Assembly (NCBI RefSeq): GCF_003731765.1
Contig: NZ_MOAL01000006.1
Span: 564,563 to 628,562 of the forward strand
DNA: 64,000 nt
Source: Pseudomonas chlororaphis
GTDB taxonomy: Bacteria > Pseudomonadota > Gammaproteobacteria > Pseudomonadales > Pseudomonadaceae
Reading direction: 5' to 3'
Part shown: positions 16,564 through 25,823 of the stretch, piece after piece
Layout of the letters: the number at the start of each line of letters is the position of its first letter
Numbering within the stretch: the first letter of the stretch is position 1
The notes under the pieces: model-generated
Told to the model about the DNA's origin: nothing
The model's database searches: none
The model's input: the letters and a program-made list of their open reading frames with translations, nothing else
Program-made: the position numbers and the translations under genes

Positions 16564-17604
16564 TCAGCGACCCAGCAGGCCGCTGTTCGGGTGGCAGTTC
16601 AGGTACTCGAAAAACTGCGCCTGGGGCGGGATCACCGCGACCTCGTGGTACAGCCGCAACTGGACCTGGAAGTTCAGGGCCTGCACGTAGCGCATGAAGC
16701 CGCCGAAGATCGCCACATGGGTCGGGTGGGTCTTGGCCCAGCGCTCCAGGTTGCCCAGCTCGTCGAAGTAGGCGAGGCCGAAGGTCTTCTCCAGCGGTGC
16801 GCCACTGAGCGGGTCCAGCACCTGCATAAAGCGGCAATTCAGGCAGCCGATCTCGGCCCCCTGATCCCGCAGGAAGTGCATGCCGGTTTCCAGCACTGGC
16901 TGGATGTCCCCCAGGTACAGCGCCCGCTCCCGGTCGGTGGTGGCGCTCCAGTCCTGGCCCGAGCGGATCAGGCACAGGTTGTCCCGGCCGCGCACGCGCC
17001 GCCGTGGGCTGTCGTGCAGCGGCTCGGGCGACGTTTCGGCTACCAGGCCACCGGCCAGGGCATCGACCTGGGCGATGGGCAAGCGGTCCCGGGCGCTGCC
17101 CCAGTAACCGTGTTCGACAATCGGTGCGCTCAGGTGGCTGGCCAGATGGCCTACGCCCTCCGGCACCCCGACGGAGGAAAACAGCGTTTCGAAGCAGTCG
17201 GCCGTGGGGCACACCACTTCAAGGAACCAGCCCAACTCGCCATGCTCGCGTTCCGGCGCCTGCCACCATTGGGCAAAACCCGAGGTCTGGCGCCATTGGT
17301 CAAAGGCCTCGACATCGGCCCAGTAGGCGATGGCGATGCAGGTGTTGTAGCCCTGCGGGTCGACGCACTGGGCGGCGTCCCAATGCACAGGGCCAGCGGT
17401 GGCGGCGAAGCGCTCGGTGATCGGCGCCAGGTCGCTCAGGGCCACGGCGCCTTGTCGTTGTACGCCGAAGTAGGCCATCACCAGTTGGCCGATCAACGGG
17501 TCGAAACGTGCGGTCCAGGCAGGGAAGGGTGGCTGGTACTGCTCGGGGGTGGCGCTGTCACGCCGGCGCGGTTGGCGCAAGGCTTCAGGGATCGCGGATT
17601 CCAT
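16564..17604 (-). CDS. oxd: Haem-containing aldoxime dehydratase
   Basis: 346 residues, the usual length for Oxd enzymes, which dehydrate aldoximes (R-CH=NOH) to nitriles on haem b. Family landmarks: EHGYWGSARDRLP with the catalytic Arg region (about R172-R174), NLCLIRSGQDW with Ser215, a candidate proximal haem His296 in THPTHVAIFGGFMRY, and His320 in LYHEVAVI as candidate distal catalytic His. These match the Arg/Ser/His set described for OxdRE-type enzymes. The start ATG 17604 is one base after the nitrilase stop, with GAGGTG upstream inside the nitrilase gene, so it is tightly coupled. The pair forms an aldoxime to nitrile to carboxylic acid route. Arylacetaldoxime substrates are typical in relatives. 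Confidence 0.92.
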   Translation of the reverse strand: MESAIPEALRQPRRRDSATPEQYQPPFPAWTARFDPLIGQLVMAYFGVQRQGAVALSDLAPITERFAATAGPVHWDAAQCVDPQGYNTCIAIAYWADVEAFDQWRQTSGFAQWWQAPEREHGELGWFLEVVCPTADCFETLFSSVGVPEGVGHLASHLSAPIVEHGYWGSARDRLPIAQVDALAGGLVAETSPEPLHDSPRRRVRGRDNLCLIRSGQDWSATTDRERALYLGDIQPVLETGMHFLRDQGAEIGCLNCRFMQVLDPLSGAPLEKTFGLAYFDELGNLERWAKTHPTHVAIFGGFMRYVQALNFQVQLRLYHEVAVIPPQAQFFEYLNCHPNSGLLGR

Positions 17605-17605
17605 G

Positions 17606-18637
17606 TTACACCTCGCCGATGAGGGGGCTGGTATGGATCGGTTCGCCCGGGCTCGCCTCCAGCTCCGGCGCCGGGGTGGCGCTGGGCAGGCTGAATTCCA
17701 CCAGGCAGCTGTTGGCGGTGCGATTGAGCATCAGTCGGGTCACGTCCGGGCGCGAGTAATGGCCCACCGGGTCGGCGGCGGCCTTGGCGTAGATCAGTGC
17801 CGCCGGGTCGAGGGTGGCGTACAGCAGGCCTTCTTCATGCTCCCCCAGGGGCGTGGCCAGGTCGCTGCCGTCCGGGCCGAAGATCCGTGCGTGGCCACCA
17901 CCGGCCTGGAGCAGGCTGTGCTTGGCTTCGGTGTCGCACAGCAGGTCGATCATCGCCGGCGAGACCACGGCGCAAGGGGCCAAGACAAAGCACTGGCCTT
18001 CCACGGCGTAGACCCGCGAGGCGGCGATGTTCACTTCCGGGCCCAGGGCCTGGGTGGCTTGGCGGTAGGCACTGAAGCTGGGCCAGGCGGCAACGTGGAT
18101 CTGCTCGTTCTGGGCATACAGGGCGTACTTGGAGAGCGGCTGCAGGTGTTCCCAGCAGCACAGCGCGCCCAATACCCCCAGGGGCGTGTCGAAGGTGCGC
18201 AGGGACGAGCCGTCGCTTTCACCGAATAGGGTGCGTTCCACGTGGGTGGCCTTGAGCTTGCGCCGCACGCCCACGGTCTGGCCCTGGTCGTCGATGATCC
18301 ACTGGCCGATGTACAGGCTGCCGTTGACCCGTTCACTGTGCCCCAGTACCACGTAGATACCGGCCTGGCGTGCCGCGTCGCTGATGCGCCGGGCTTCGGG
18401 GCTGTCCAGTACCAGGGAGTTCTGGTGATAACGGTGCACCAGGGGCATGTGCCAGGCCGGGGCGTCGAGCCAGAGGAACCACGGGTAGCCGGGGATCCAG
18501 GTTTCCGGGAAGGCGATCAACTGGGCGCCGTTGGCGGCGGCCTCGTCGATCAGGGCAATGGTTTTCTGCACCCCGGCTTCCAGGTCGAGGAAGGCGGGAG
18601 CGGCTTGCACACAGGCGACTTTCAACGGTTTTTGCAT
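17606..18637 (-). CDS. Nitrilase
   Basis: 343 residues from ATG 18637 (an open extension to 18697 precedes it). Nitrilase-superfamily C-N hydrolase with the full triad: Glu45 in AFPETWIPGYPWFLWLDAP, Lys127 in RRKLKATHVERTLFGE, and Cys161 in GALCCWEHLQPL. The HVERT and CWEH signatures are those of true nitrilases (branch 1) that turn nitriles into acids and ammonia, rather than amidases. It sits one base upstream of aldoxime dehydratase and reads divergently from an AraC regulator. Pseudomonas enzymes of this type commonly act on arylacetonitriles; that substrate choice is inference. It is cytoplasmic and probably forms oligomeric spirals like other nitrilases. Confidence 0.93.
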   Translation of the reverse strand: MQKPLKVACVQAAPAFLDLEAGVQKTIALIDEAAANGAQLIAFPETWIPGYPWFLWLDAPAWHMPLVHRYHQNSLVLDSPEARRISDAARQAGIYVVLGHSERVNGSLYIGQWIIDDQGQTVGVRRKLKATHVERTLFGESDGSSLRTFDTPLGVLGALCCWEHLQPLSKYALYAQNEQIHVAAWPSFSAYRQATQALGPEVNIAASRVYAVEGQCFVLAPCAVVSPAMIDLLCDTEAKHSLLQAGGGHARIFGPDGSDLATPLGEHEEGLLYATLDPAALIYAKAAADPVGHYSRPDVTRLMLNRTANSCLVEFSLPSATPAPELEASPGEPIHTSPLIGEV

Positions 18638-18804
18638 GGCGATGGACTCAGGCGGTTGCGGTGAGCAAAAGCCTAAGGCGCTTGTTTGCCGGGCCATTAG
18701 GACCCAGAGGAAGCGATACTTGTCCGCCAGGGTTCAGGCCTGGGGGCTGGTGCCGGAATTGCATCGAAAACCGCTGAAAGCCCCCGCCGAGCAGGTCGAG
18801 CAAC

Positions 18805-19758
18805 ATGAGTACCGCGTTTGATACCAACAGCGTCGAGCCCCGCCATCGCCTGGATTACTGGCAGCAAGTGGTGTGCAGCACCTTTGTCGAGCTCGACTGC
18901 AACTTCCCCAATCGCGAACAGTTCCATGGCCATTTGCAGGCCCATGAAGTGGGCGGTCTGTCACTGGTGGAGGTGTCTGCGTCGGAGCAGAGCGTGGTCC
19001 GCGACGCTCGGCGCATTGCCCGCGGCGACCAGGAACGGGTGCTGCTCAGCCTGGCCCATGAGGGCCGTGCCCAGGTGTTGCAGGAGGACCGCCGGGCCTT
19101 GCTGGATGTGGGCGGTTTTGCCATCTACGACACCCGGCGTCCCTATGAATTGCACTTTGATGGGGCGTTCCGCCAGACCGTGGTGCAGATTCCCCGGGCC
19201 AGCCTGCACCAGCGCCTGGGTAACATCGAGTACCTGACCGCGTTACCCCTGTCACGGAACAACCCATTGGATCGGCTGGTGTTCGACTTCTTCGCCGGCC
19301 TGTCCCGGCTTGACGGGCAACTGGCTGATTCGCAGCAATTGCGCCTGGCCGAGCAGGGCCTGGACCTGCTGGCCATGGCCTTGTGCGAGCGCGGCAAAGG
19401 CCAGGTGCAGCCCGGGTCGCGGCGCACCGCCTTGCTGTTTCGGATCAAGGACCATATCCAGGCGCGGTTGGCCGACAGTGACCTGAGCCTGGGGGGCGTC
19501 AGTGCCCATTTCGGCATCAGCTCGCGCTACACCAACAGCCTGTTCCAGCAGGAGCAGACGTCCTTCGGCCGCTACCTGCTGGCGGCGCGGTTGCAGCGCT
19601 GTGCCCGCGACCTGCGAGAGCCGGCCCTGGCCGGCGCGCAGATCAGCGAAATCGCCTACCGCTGGGGTTTCAGCGACATGGCGCACTTCAGTCGGGTGTT
19701 CAAGGCACGGTTCGACTGCTCGGCCCGCGACTACCGCCGCTGCGAGCCCGGCGGCTAA
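18805..19758 (+). CDS. AraC-family regulator of the aldoxime/nitrile operon
   Basis: 317 residues. The N-terminal AraC-binding-like domain (DYWQQVVCSTFVELDC start, then FAIYDTRRPYELHF) is of the FeaR/NitR type, and the C-terminal double helix-turn-helix runs at about 215-312 (SLGGVSAHFGISSRYTNSLF and ISEIAYRWGFSDMAHFSRVFKARF). It diverges from the nitrilase gene across 167 bases. AraC-type activators commonly control nitrilase/aldoxime dehydratase clusters (NitR in Rhodococcus), so an aldoxime- or nitrile-responsive activator is a sound inference. GCAGG lies about 10 bases before ATG 18805. It converges with a chemoreceptor gene. Confidence 0.9.
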   Translation: MSTAFDTNSVEPRHRLDYWQQVVCSTFVELDCNFPNREQFHGHLQAHEVGGLSLVEVSASEQSVVRDARRIARGDQERVLLSLAHEGRAQVLQEDRRALLDVGGFAIYDTRRPYELHFDGAFRQTVVQIPRASLHQRLGNIEYLTALPLSRNNPLDRLVFDFFAGLSRLDGQLADSQQLRLAEQGLDLLAMALCERGKGQVQPGSRRTALLFRIKDHIQARLADSDLSLGGVSAHFGISSRYTNSLFQQEQTSFGRYLLAARLQRCARDLREPALAGAQISEIAYRWGFSDMAHFSRVFKARFDCSARDYRRCEPGG

Positions 19759-19816
19759 GGCGCGCCGCCGGCAGAGGCCGGGCCTGTAGGGATCAGTCCC
19801 GGACGGGGGGGCGGTC

Positions 19817-21457
19817 TTAGAGTTTGAACTTGGCCACCAGGGCGTTGAACGACACCGCCAGGCGCGAGAGGTCCTGGCTCGAGGCGCTGGTCTGGTTGGC
19901 GCCCGCAGCGGTCTGGGTCGACAGGTCCTGGATGTTCAGCAGGTTGCGGTCCACTTCACGGGCCACTTGGGCCTGCTCTTCGGAGGCCGAGGCAATCACC
20001 AGATTGCGCTCGTTGATGGTCGAGACCCCGGCGTTGATCTTCTCCAGCGCCGCTCCGGCATGCTCCGCCAAGCCCTGGGTCTGGGTCGCCAGCGCCAGAC
20101 TTTTGCCCATGGCGGCCACGGCGCCGTCGGCCCCGGACTGCACGGTGCCGATCATGCCTTCGATCTCCACGGTGGATGCCTGGGTGCGATGGGCCAGGGC
20201 CCGCACTTCGTCCGCCACCACGGCAAAACCACGGCCTTGCTCACCGGCACGGGCGGCTTCGATGGCGGCGTTGAGGGCCAGCAGATTGGTCTGGTCGGCG
20301 ATGCTGCGAATCACTTCCAGGACCTTGCTGATCTGCCGGATGTTGTCGGCGAGCACGGTCACCGCCTGGTTGGAACCGGTGATCTCGCTGACCATGTGGC
20401 CGATGCCCTTGACCGTTTCCTGAACCTGGGACTGGCCTTGTTGGGCGTCGTCGCTGGCGGTGCGCGAGGCTTCGGAGGTGGACACGGCGTTGCGCGCCAC
20501 TTCTTCCACGGCCGCGGTCATCTGGTTGACCGCCGTGGCCGCTTGCTGGATTTCATCGTTCTGGCGGGTCAGGCCGCGGGTGCTTTCTTCGGTGACCGCG
20601 CTCAGTTCTTCGGCAGCCGAGGCCAATTGGTCCGAGGCGCTGGCGATCTGCTGAATGGTGGTCTTCAAACCGTTCTGCATGCCGGCCAAGGCATTGAGCA
20701 ACTGCCCGGCTTCGTCGTGGCGGTCGCTGCTGATGTGGCGGGTCAGGTCGCCTTCGGCAATCTGCTCGGCGCAGGACACCGCCAGGGCCAGGGGACGGGT
20801 GATCATGCGGGTGATCAGGATGCCCAGGGCGATGGCCACCAGGAACGCCAGGATGATGCCCACCAACAGCGACACGGAAGCGGTCTGCTTGAGGTCGTCG
20901 GCGGCCTGGGCGCCTTCACGGATCTGTCGGTTATTGGAATCGATCATCACCCGCAACAGGCTCCGGGCCTCGCGGAAGTCGGCGATGTTGCTGCCGTTGA
21001 GCAGCACGCGGGCCTGTTCGAAGTTCTTGCTGTCGAGCAGCTCGACGATCTTCTTCGAGCTGGCGATGTAGCCCGGCCAGATGCCGTCGAGCTTGTCGCC
21101 GGCGGCGCGTTCGTCATCTTCCAGCGGTGTGGCGCGGTACGTCTTGTAGGCCTTCAACGCGTTGTTCAAGTCGCTTTCCAGGGATTCGTGCAAACGTTTG
21201 TTTTCTGTGGCGTCCAATTCGCCGCTGTGGGTGTCCACCAAGCGGTACAGGCCACGGTTGTGGGCGGTCAGGCTGCCCAGGGTCTCGGCGGTATTGGCCA
21301 CCGACACCAGGTTGTTGGAGAAGGTCAGCGACAGGGCGGTTGCCAGTTTGTTGATGCCCAGCATGCCGCCGGCGCCGATCAGCAGGGTGATCAGGGCACA
21401 GAGGACAAACGCGGTGAGCAGTTTGGTGGAGAACTTGAAGCTGTTGAGAAGGGACAT
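19817..21457 (-). CDS. Methyl-accepting chemotaxis protein with four-helix-bundle sensor domain
   Basis: 546 residues from ATG 21457. TM1 is at about 10-34, the helical periplasmic domain at 35-185, TM2 at about 190-214 (VSLLVGIILAFLVAIALGIL), then HAMP and a signalling domain with the tip DQTNLLALNAAIEAARAGE. The sensor is of the 4HB/TarH-like type (HNRGLYRLVDTHSGELDATENKRLHE). It is a distant paralogue of the receptor at 8593-10218 in the signalling half but differs in the sensor half, so the ligands probably differ. It is a single gene, convergent with the AraC regulator. No pentapeptide tether is visible. Confidence 0.92.
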   Translation of the reverse strand: MSLLNSFKFSTKLLTAFVLCALITLLIGAGGMLGINKLATALSLTFSNNLVSVANTAETLGSLTAHNRGLYRLVDTHSGELDATENKRLHESLESDLNNALKAYKTYRATPLEDDERAAGDKLDGIWPGYIASSKKIVELLDSKNFEQARVLLNGSNIADFREARSLLRVMIDSNNRQIREGAQAADDLKQTASVSLLVGIILAFLVAIALGILITRMITRPLALAVSCAEQIAEGDLTRHISSDRHDEAGQLLNALAGMQNGLKTTIQQIASASDQLASAAEELSAVTEESTRGLTRQNDEIQQAATAVNQMTAAVEEVARNAVSTSEASRTASDDAQQGQSQVQETVKGIGHMVSEITGSNQAVTVLADNIRQISKVLEVIRSIADQTNLLALNAAIEAARAGEQGRGFAVVADEVRALAHRTQASTVEIEGMIGTVQSGADGAVAAMGKSLALATQTQGLAEHAGAALEKINAGVSTINERNLVIASASEEQAQVAREVDRNLLNIQDLSTQTAAGANQTSASSQDLSRLAVSFNALVAKFKL

Positions 21458-21653
21458 GGGCAACACTCAGCGGTCTGGATGGCGGCCAGATGATTGGCAG
21501 CAAAGGGGGAGTCAGGGGGCAATGATGTCATAGTGACACTGCTGCGCTGAAGCGGTTCATCTTTTCTCACCGATTTTTTCTGCTTGGGTTCACAGGTGTC
21601 GCTCGCCCCTCAGGCGGGGGCTTGAGGGGGCGAGGGGGTTCCGCCTGCCGAGC

Positions 21654-22973
21654 TTATTCCAACCCCTGAAGAACCTGATCCAGGGTGTCGACCAGCAGGT
21701 CGCAGTGTTCGCGTTCGAAGATCAGTTGCGGGCGGATTTTCAGGATGTTGGCGTGGGGGCCGGCGGCGCTGAGTAACACGCCGCGTTCGCGCAGGCCGTT
21801 GACCACCCGTGTCGTCTGCTCGCTGGCCGGGGTCTGGCTGGCGCGGTCGCTGACCAGTTCCACGCCGAGGAACAGGCCGGCGCCCCGCACGTCGCCGATC
21901 AACGGGTGGCGGTGGGCCAGGGCCTCGAAGCGGCTTTTCAGGTAGGCGCCCTGGGTGGCGCAGTTGTGCAGCAGGCCTTGCTCCTGGATCACCTCCAGCA
22001 CCGCGTTGGCGGCGGCGCAGGACACCGGGTTGCCGCCAAAGGTATTGAAATAGCGCGCGGTACGGCCGAACTCGGCAATCACCTCGGCACGCATCACCGC
22101 AGCGGCGATCGGCTGACCGTTGCCCATGGGTTTGCCCAGGGTGACGATGTCCGGGGCCAGGCCGTGGCGTTCAAAACCCCACATCTGCGCGCCGGTGCGG
22201 CCGAAGCCCGATTGCACTTCATCGGCGATGTACAGCAGGCCTTCACGGCGGGCCAGGGCCACGGCTTCGGCCATAAAGCCCGGCGGGTCGGCGAACACCC
22301 CGTCACTGGCGAAAATACCGTCCAGCAGCAGGGCCGCCGGCTGGATGCCGTGGGCCCGCAGGTCGTCGATGGCCGCTTGCACGTCCTCGGCAAAGATCCG
22401 GCTGACATTCTCTGCCCCCAGGCGATAGGCGTCGGGGGCCCTGACGGTGCGCACGTTGGTCCCCAGGGGCACGCCTGCGCCGAGGGACGGCGAGGCTGCG
22501 GCGATCTGTTCTGTGACCCCGTGGTAGGCCAGTTGGGTGACGATCAGGCCGCTGCCACCGGTGTGGTGGCGGGCGATGCGCAGGGCCAGGTCGTTGGCCT
22601 CGCTGCCGGAGCAGGTGAACATCACGTGTTGCAGGTCGGCGGGAAAGGTCGCCAGGAGCTTTTCCGCGTAATCGAGGATGCCCTCGTGCAGGTAGCGGGT
22701 GTGGGTGTTGAGCACCTGCGCCTGGGCACTCAGGGCTTGCACCACTCGGGGGTTGCAGTGGCCCACGGAGGCGACGTTGTTGTAGGCGTCCAGGTAGCGT
22801 TTACCCTGGGCATCGTAGAGCCAGACGCCGTCACCGCGAACGATGTGCAGCGGGCGTTCATAGAACAGCCGGTAGGCCGGGCCCAACAGGCGCTCGCGGC
22901 GCTCGATCAACGCCCGTTCGGCGGCGGGCAGGCGGTCGGCGTCGGCGGCGGTGAAACCATTGAGCATGGTCAT
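21654..22973 (-). CDS. PLP-dependent class-III aminotransferase-fold phospho-lyase candidate
   Basis: 439 residues, aminotransferase class-III fold. Landmarks: FTCSGSEANDLALRIAR (PLP phosphate site), LLYIADEVQSGFGRTG with the Asp that contacts the pyridine N, and Lys in TLGKPMGNGQP as the Schiff-base lysine. The block NVASVGHCNPRVV and YHGVTEQIAAASPS resemble ethanolamine-phosphate/5-phosphohydroxylysine phospho-lyases (AGXT2L1/AGXT2L2) more than ordinary transaminases. The start ATG 22973 overlaps the kinase stop by 4 bases (ATGA), so they are co-translated. Together with the hydroxylysine-kinase-like partner it probably converts a phosphorylated amino alcohol to an aldehyde, phosphate and ammonia. 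A plain aspartate-aminotransferase-like assignment cannot be excluded without comparison. Confidence 0.82.
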   Translation of the reverse strand: MTMLNGFTAADADRLPAAERALIERRERLLGPAYRLFYERPLHIVRGDGVWLYDAQGKRYLDAYNNVASVGHCNPRVVQALSAQAQVLNTHTRYLHEGILDYAEKLLATFPADLQHVMFTCSGSEANDLALRIARHHTGGSGLIVTQLAYHGVTEQIAAASPSLGAGVPLGTNVRTVRAPDAYRLGAENVSRIFAEDVQAAIDDLRAHGIQPAALLLDGIFASDGVFADPPGFMAEAVALARREGLLYIADEVQSGFGRTGAQMWGFERHGLAPDIVTLGKPMGNGQPIAAAVMRAEVIAEFGRTARYFNTFGGNPVSCAAANAVLEVIQEQGLLHNCATQGAYLKSRFEALAHRHPLIGDVRGAGLFLGVELVSDRASQTPASEQTTRVVNGLRERGVLLSAAGPHANILKIRPQLIFEREHCDLLVDTLDQVLQGLE

Positions 22974-24046
22974 TGCGGTGTCTCCTGTTGGCAGGCTTGA
23001 CGGATCTGTTGTTGGGCCACTTCCCGGGGTAGGGCGGCGAACCCGCGCAGGCCGCGCCAGGCCGCGGGGGCATTGCGCAGGATGTAGGCGCGGTTCTCCG
23101 GGTACAGCGAGGCGCGCCAGTGGGTGATGGCCACGGTCATCACCAGGCGTGCGGCGATCAAGTCGAACAGCAGTAGCTGTTCCTGTTCTTCCAGCGGGCA
23201 GACCCGGTGATAGGCGCCGATCAATTCACAGGCCGGGGCCAGCGGGTTGTCTTCGCTGCCTAGTTGGTAGGCGGCGGCAACCGCGAGGTCGTTGATCAGC
23301 GGCGCGTGCACCATGTCGCCGAAGTCGATGATGTTGCGAATCAGTTCGTCCTGGCCCTGGTCGACTATGACGTTGTGCAGGTTCAGGTCGTTGTGGATCA
23401 CCTGGGCCCGCAGGCCCTTGAGCCGGGGCTCGGCGTGCTGGCGGAAGTTGTCGAAGAAGTGCTGGGCCAGGCGCTGTTCCTCGGGGTCCTGGATGTACTG
23501 CACCAGATCCCCCAGGCGCCCGCAGTGCTTGATGTCCCACAGCAGTTTATGACCGGCCGCAGGGTGGAAAAAACCGCGCAAGGCCAGGCCCAGGCGGGCC
23601 AGGTGGGTGCCCAGGGCAATGCGCAGTTCGCGGCTGGGCTCGCTGACCCGGACCAGGGGCCGGCCCGGGGCAAAGGACAGCAGGCGGGCCAGGACCCGGT
23701 CGCTGCCCAGTTCGACCCAGACCTGATAGTCACCGTTGAGGGCCGGGTAAATGCGTTGCACCGGCAGGCTCGGGTCGCAGGCGTGGATGTGCAGCAGCGC
23801 GCAGTTCTGGAAGTCCGCGACCTCGGGGTCTTCCACCGGGTTGGAGAGTTTCAGCAGCCATTGGCCGCCATCGGCGTCGTGCAGGTGAAAGTTCAGGTCT
23901 CGTTCGCCGGCCAGGCGTTCGGCCCGGGCCTGCAGGCCGAAATGGCTCAGGGCCACGGCTTCGGCCTGTTGCTCGGTGGCCTCGGCGACGGCGGCACTGA
24001 GCAGTGCATCAGGGCTGGCGGGGGTAGGGCGGGTCAGGGCATTCAC
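22970..24046 (-). CDS. Hydroxylysine-kinase-like phosphotransferase (APH fold)
   Basis: About 358 residues from a GTG at 24046 (TTG 24097 is an alternative, and there is no ATG). Aminoglycoside phosphotransferase/choline-kinase fold: LNFHLHDADGGQWLLKLSNP with the ATP-binding Lys, the catalytic loop VIHNDLNLHNVIVD (Brenner motif HNDLN), and IIDFGDMVHAPLINDLAVAAAY with the metal-binding Asp. This INDLAVAAAY pattern and the length match vertebrate hydroxylysine kinase (AGPHD1) and homoserine-kinase-like relatives. It is the first gene of a coupled pair with the phospho-lyase, diverging from the MocR regulator. The proposed substrate is 5-hydroxylysine or another beta-hydroxy amine such as ethanolamine; the choice is not settled by the sequence. 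Confidence 0.8.
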   Translation of the reverse strand: MNALTRPTPASPDALLSAAVAEATEQQAEAVALSHFGLQARAERLAGERDLNFHLHDADGGQWLLKLSNPVEDPEVADFQNCALLHIHACDPSLPVQRIYPALNGDYQVWVELGSDRVLARLLSFAPGRPLVRVSEPSRELRIALGTHLARLGLALRGFFHPAAGHKLLWDIKHCGRLGDLVQYIQDPEEQRLAQHFFDNFRQHAEPRLKGLRAQVIHNDLNLHNVIVDQGQDELIRNIIDFGDMVHAPLINDLAVAAAYQLGSEDNPLAPACELIGAYHRVCPLEEQEQLLLFDLIAARLVMTVAITHWRASLYPENRAYILRNAPAAWRGLRGFAALPREVAQQQIRQACQQETPQ

Positions 24047-24253
24047 GGTGGCGACAACCTCATGGGAGGGCAGCGAGAACCCCGGGGCGGGCCTCAAGAC
24101 GATGACGCGACCATAGGGCAGAAATGGCCCTAGGCTTTATAGCCAGATGTGTTTTTTTGATAAGGCCAGTTTTGGCGGTGCAAAAGGGGCTGACAACCCC
24201 GGTTGCCGGCTTTAGTCTGCGAGCCTTCCTCCTGCCACCACTGGGCGCCGCCT

Positions 24254-25750
24254 ATGCCTTCGCTGCTCCACGACCTGCTGATCGGCACGCTTGAACGGGG
24301 CTCCGAGCTGAGCCTGCAGCGGCAGATTTGCCAGGTGATCCAGGCGTCGATCCTGCAAGGCCACTTGCCGGTGAATTACAAGATGCCCTCGACCCGGGCC
24401 CTGGCCGAGCAACTGGCGGTGTCGCGCATCACCGCGGCCCTGGCCTATGAGCGCCTGACCGACGAGGGCTACCTGTACACCCGTCCCGGCAGTGGCACCT
24501 TTGTCGCCGACACGCTGCCCCAGGGGTATGACCCGCGGCAGGCCCCTGTCGTGGCCGGTGCTGAAGCCGAGGGGTTGCTGTCCCGGCGTGGCGCGGGGAT
24601 TACCGCCCGGGTCACGGCCCTGGCCCAGTCCGGCGGAGCCTTTGTGCCGGGGGTCGCGGATGCCGAGGCGTTTCCGTTCCACATTTGGCGGCGCCTGCAA
24701 AATCGCTATTACCGCAAATACCCCCATGCCCTGAGCGGTTACGCCGAGCAGGGCGGTTATCGCCCCTTGCGTGAGGCCCTGGCGGCGTACCTGTATGCCT
24801 CGCGGGCGGTGAAATGCACCGCGGCGCAGGTCATCGTCACCCAGGGCACCCACCAATCCCTGGACCTGATCGCCCGGCTGTTGACCGACCCCGGTGACCG
24901 GGTGCTGGTGGAGACGCCGACCCATTGGGGCGCACCGGTGGTGTTCGCGGCCGCCGGCCTGCAACTGATGCCCCTGGAGGTGGATGCGGATGGCGCCTGC
25001 CTGCCCGAGGACTGCTCGGCGCCGGCGCCGCGCTTTGCCTTTATCACACCGTCGCACCAGTACCCCAGCGCCAGCATCATGAGCCTGCAGCGGCGCCGAG
25101 AGTGGCTGGCCTTGGCCGAGGCTCGCAAGCTGTGGGTGCTGGAGGACGACTACGACAGCGAGTTCCGCTACGACATCGAGCCGCTGCCCTCGCTGCAGGG
25201 CCTGGACCGCCATCAGCGGGTGATTTACCTGGGCACCTTCAGCAAGGTCACCTTCCCGGGGATGCGCCTGAGTTACCTGGTGCTGCCCGAAGCCTTGGCG
25301 ACGGCGTTCAGCCAGGGCCTGACCCAGCTCTACCGCCCGGGTTTCCTGCCGATCCAGGCAGCCATGGCGGACTTTATGCGCGAGGGCCATTTCGCCCGGC
25401 ATATCCGCAAGATGCGAGCGGTCTACGCGGCCCGTCGCAGCCTCTTGCAGCGCTGCCTGAAGGCCAGTTTTGGCGACGCCGTGAGTTTTTCCTCCGGGCA
25501 GGCGGGGCTGCACCTGGCGGTGACCCTGGGCACACCGGCCTGCGTGCAACGGATGATCGAACGGGCGCCGGAACACGGCCTGACCTTGCGCGGCAGCTAT
25601 CACCTGGACCCGCAACGTGGCCATGACGCTCTACTGGTGCTGGGCTACGGCGGGGTCAAGGACAGCGAGATCGAAGCGGCGGTGGGGCGCTTGAAGACCT
25701 TGTATGAGCAGGTGCGGCAGGCCGATGCCGTTGACGGATGCCCTGCATGA
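24254..25750 (+). CDS. MocR-type regulator (GntR HTH fused to aminotransferase domain)
   Basis: 498 residues from ATG 24254 (an open extension to 24203 precedes it). An N-terminal GntR winged helix is at about 15-80 (LQRQICQVIQASILQGHL, MPSTRALAEQLAVSRITAALAYERL, GYLYTRPGSGTFVA). A fold-type-I aminotransferase domain fills the rest, with Asp in VLEDDYDSEFRYD and the PLP Lys in GTFSKVTFPGMRLSYL. MocR regulators sense PLP adducts of amino compounds. It diverges from the kinase/phospho-lyase operon across 207 bases, so it probably controls it. The aminotransferase domain of the regulator makes an amine or amino-acid effector likely. Confidence 0.9.
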   Translation: MPSLLHDLLIGTLERGSELSLQRQICQVIQASILQGHLPVNYKMPSTRALAEQLAVSRITAALAYERLTDEGYLYTRPGSGTFVADTLPQGYDPRQAPVVAGAEAEGLLSRRGAGITARVTALAQSGGAFVPGVADAEAFPFHIWRRLQNRYYRKYPHALSGYAEQGGYRPLREALAAYLYASRAVKCTAAQVIVTQGTHQSLDLIARLLTDPGDRVLVETPTHWGAPVVFAAAGLQLMPLEVDADGACLPEDCSAPAPRFAFITPSHQYPSASIMSLQRRREWLALAEARKLWVLEDDYDSEFRYDIEPLPSLQGLDRHQRVIYLGTFSKVTFPGMRLSYLVLPEALATAFSQGLTQLYRPGFLPIQAAMADFMREGHFARHIRKMRAVYAARRSLLQRCLKASFGDAVSFSSGQAGLHLAVTLGTPACVQRMIERAPEHGLTLRGSYHLDPQRGHDALLVLGYGGVKDSEIEAAVGRLKTLYEQVRQADAVDGCPA

Positions 25751-25823
25751 CGCTGATCGACACACCGGGACTTTGCTTTAGGATAGGCTGCTCTTTTTTT
25801 GGCCCACAGGGAGTAATGGCTGG

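Noticed and set aside
13524..17622. Large plus-strand frames opposite the TonB receptor and aldoxime genes
   Set aside because: GC-driven openness; the minus-strand genes have family motifs.
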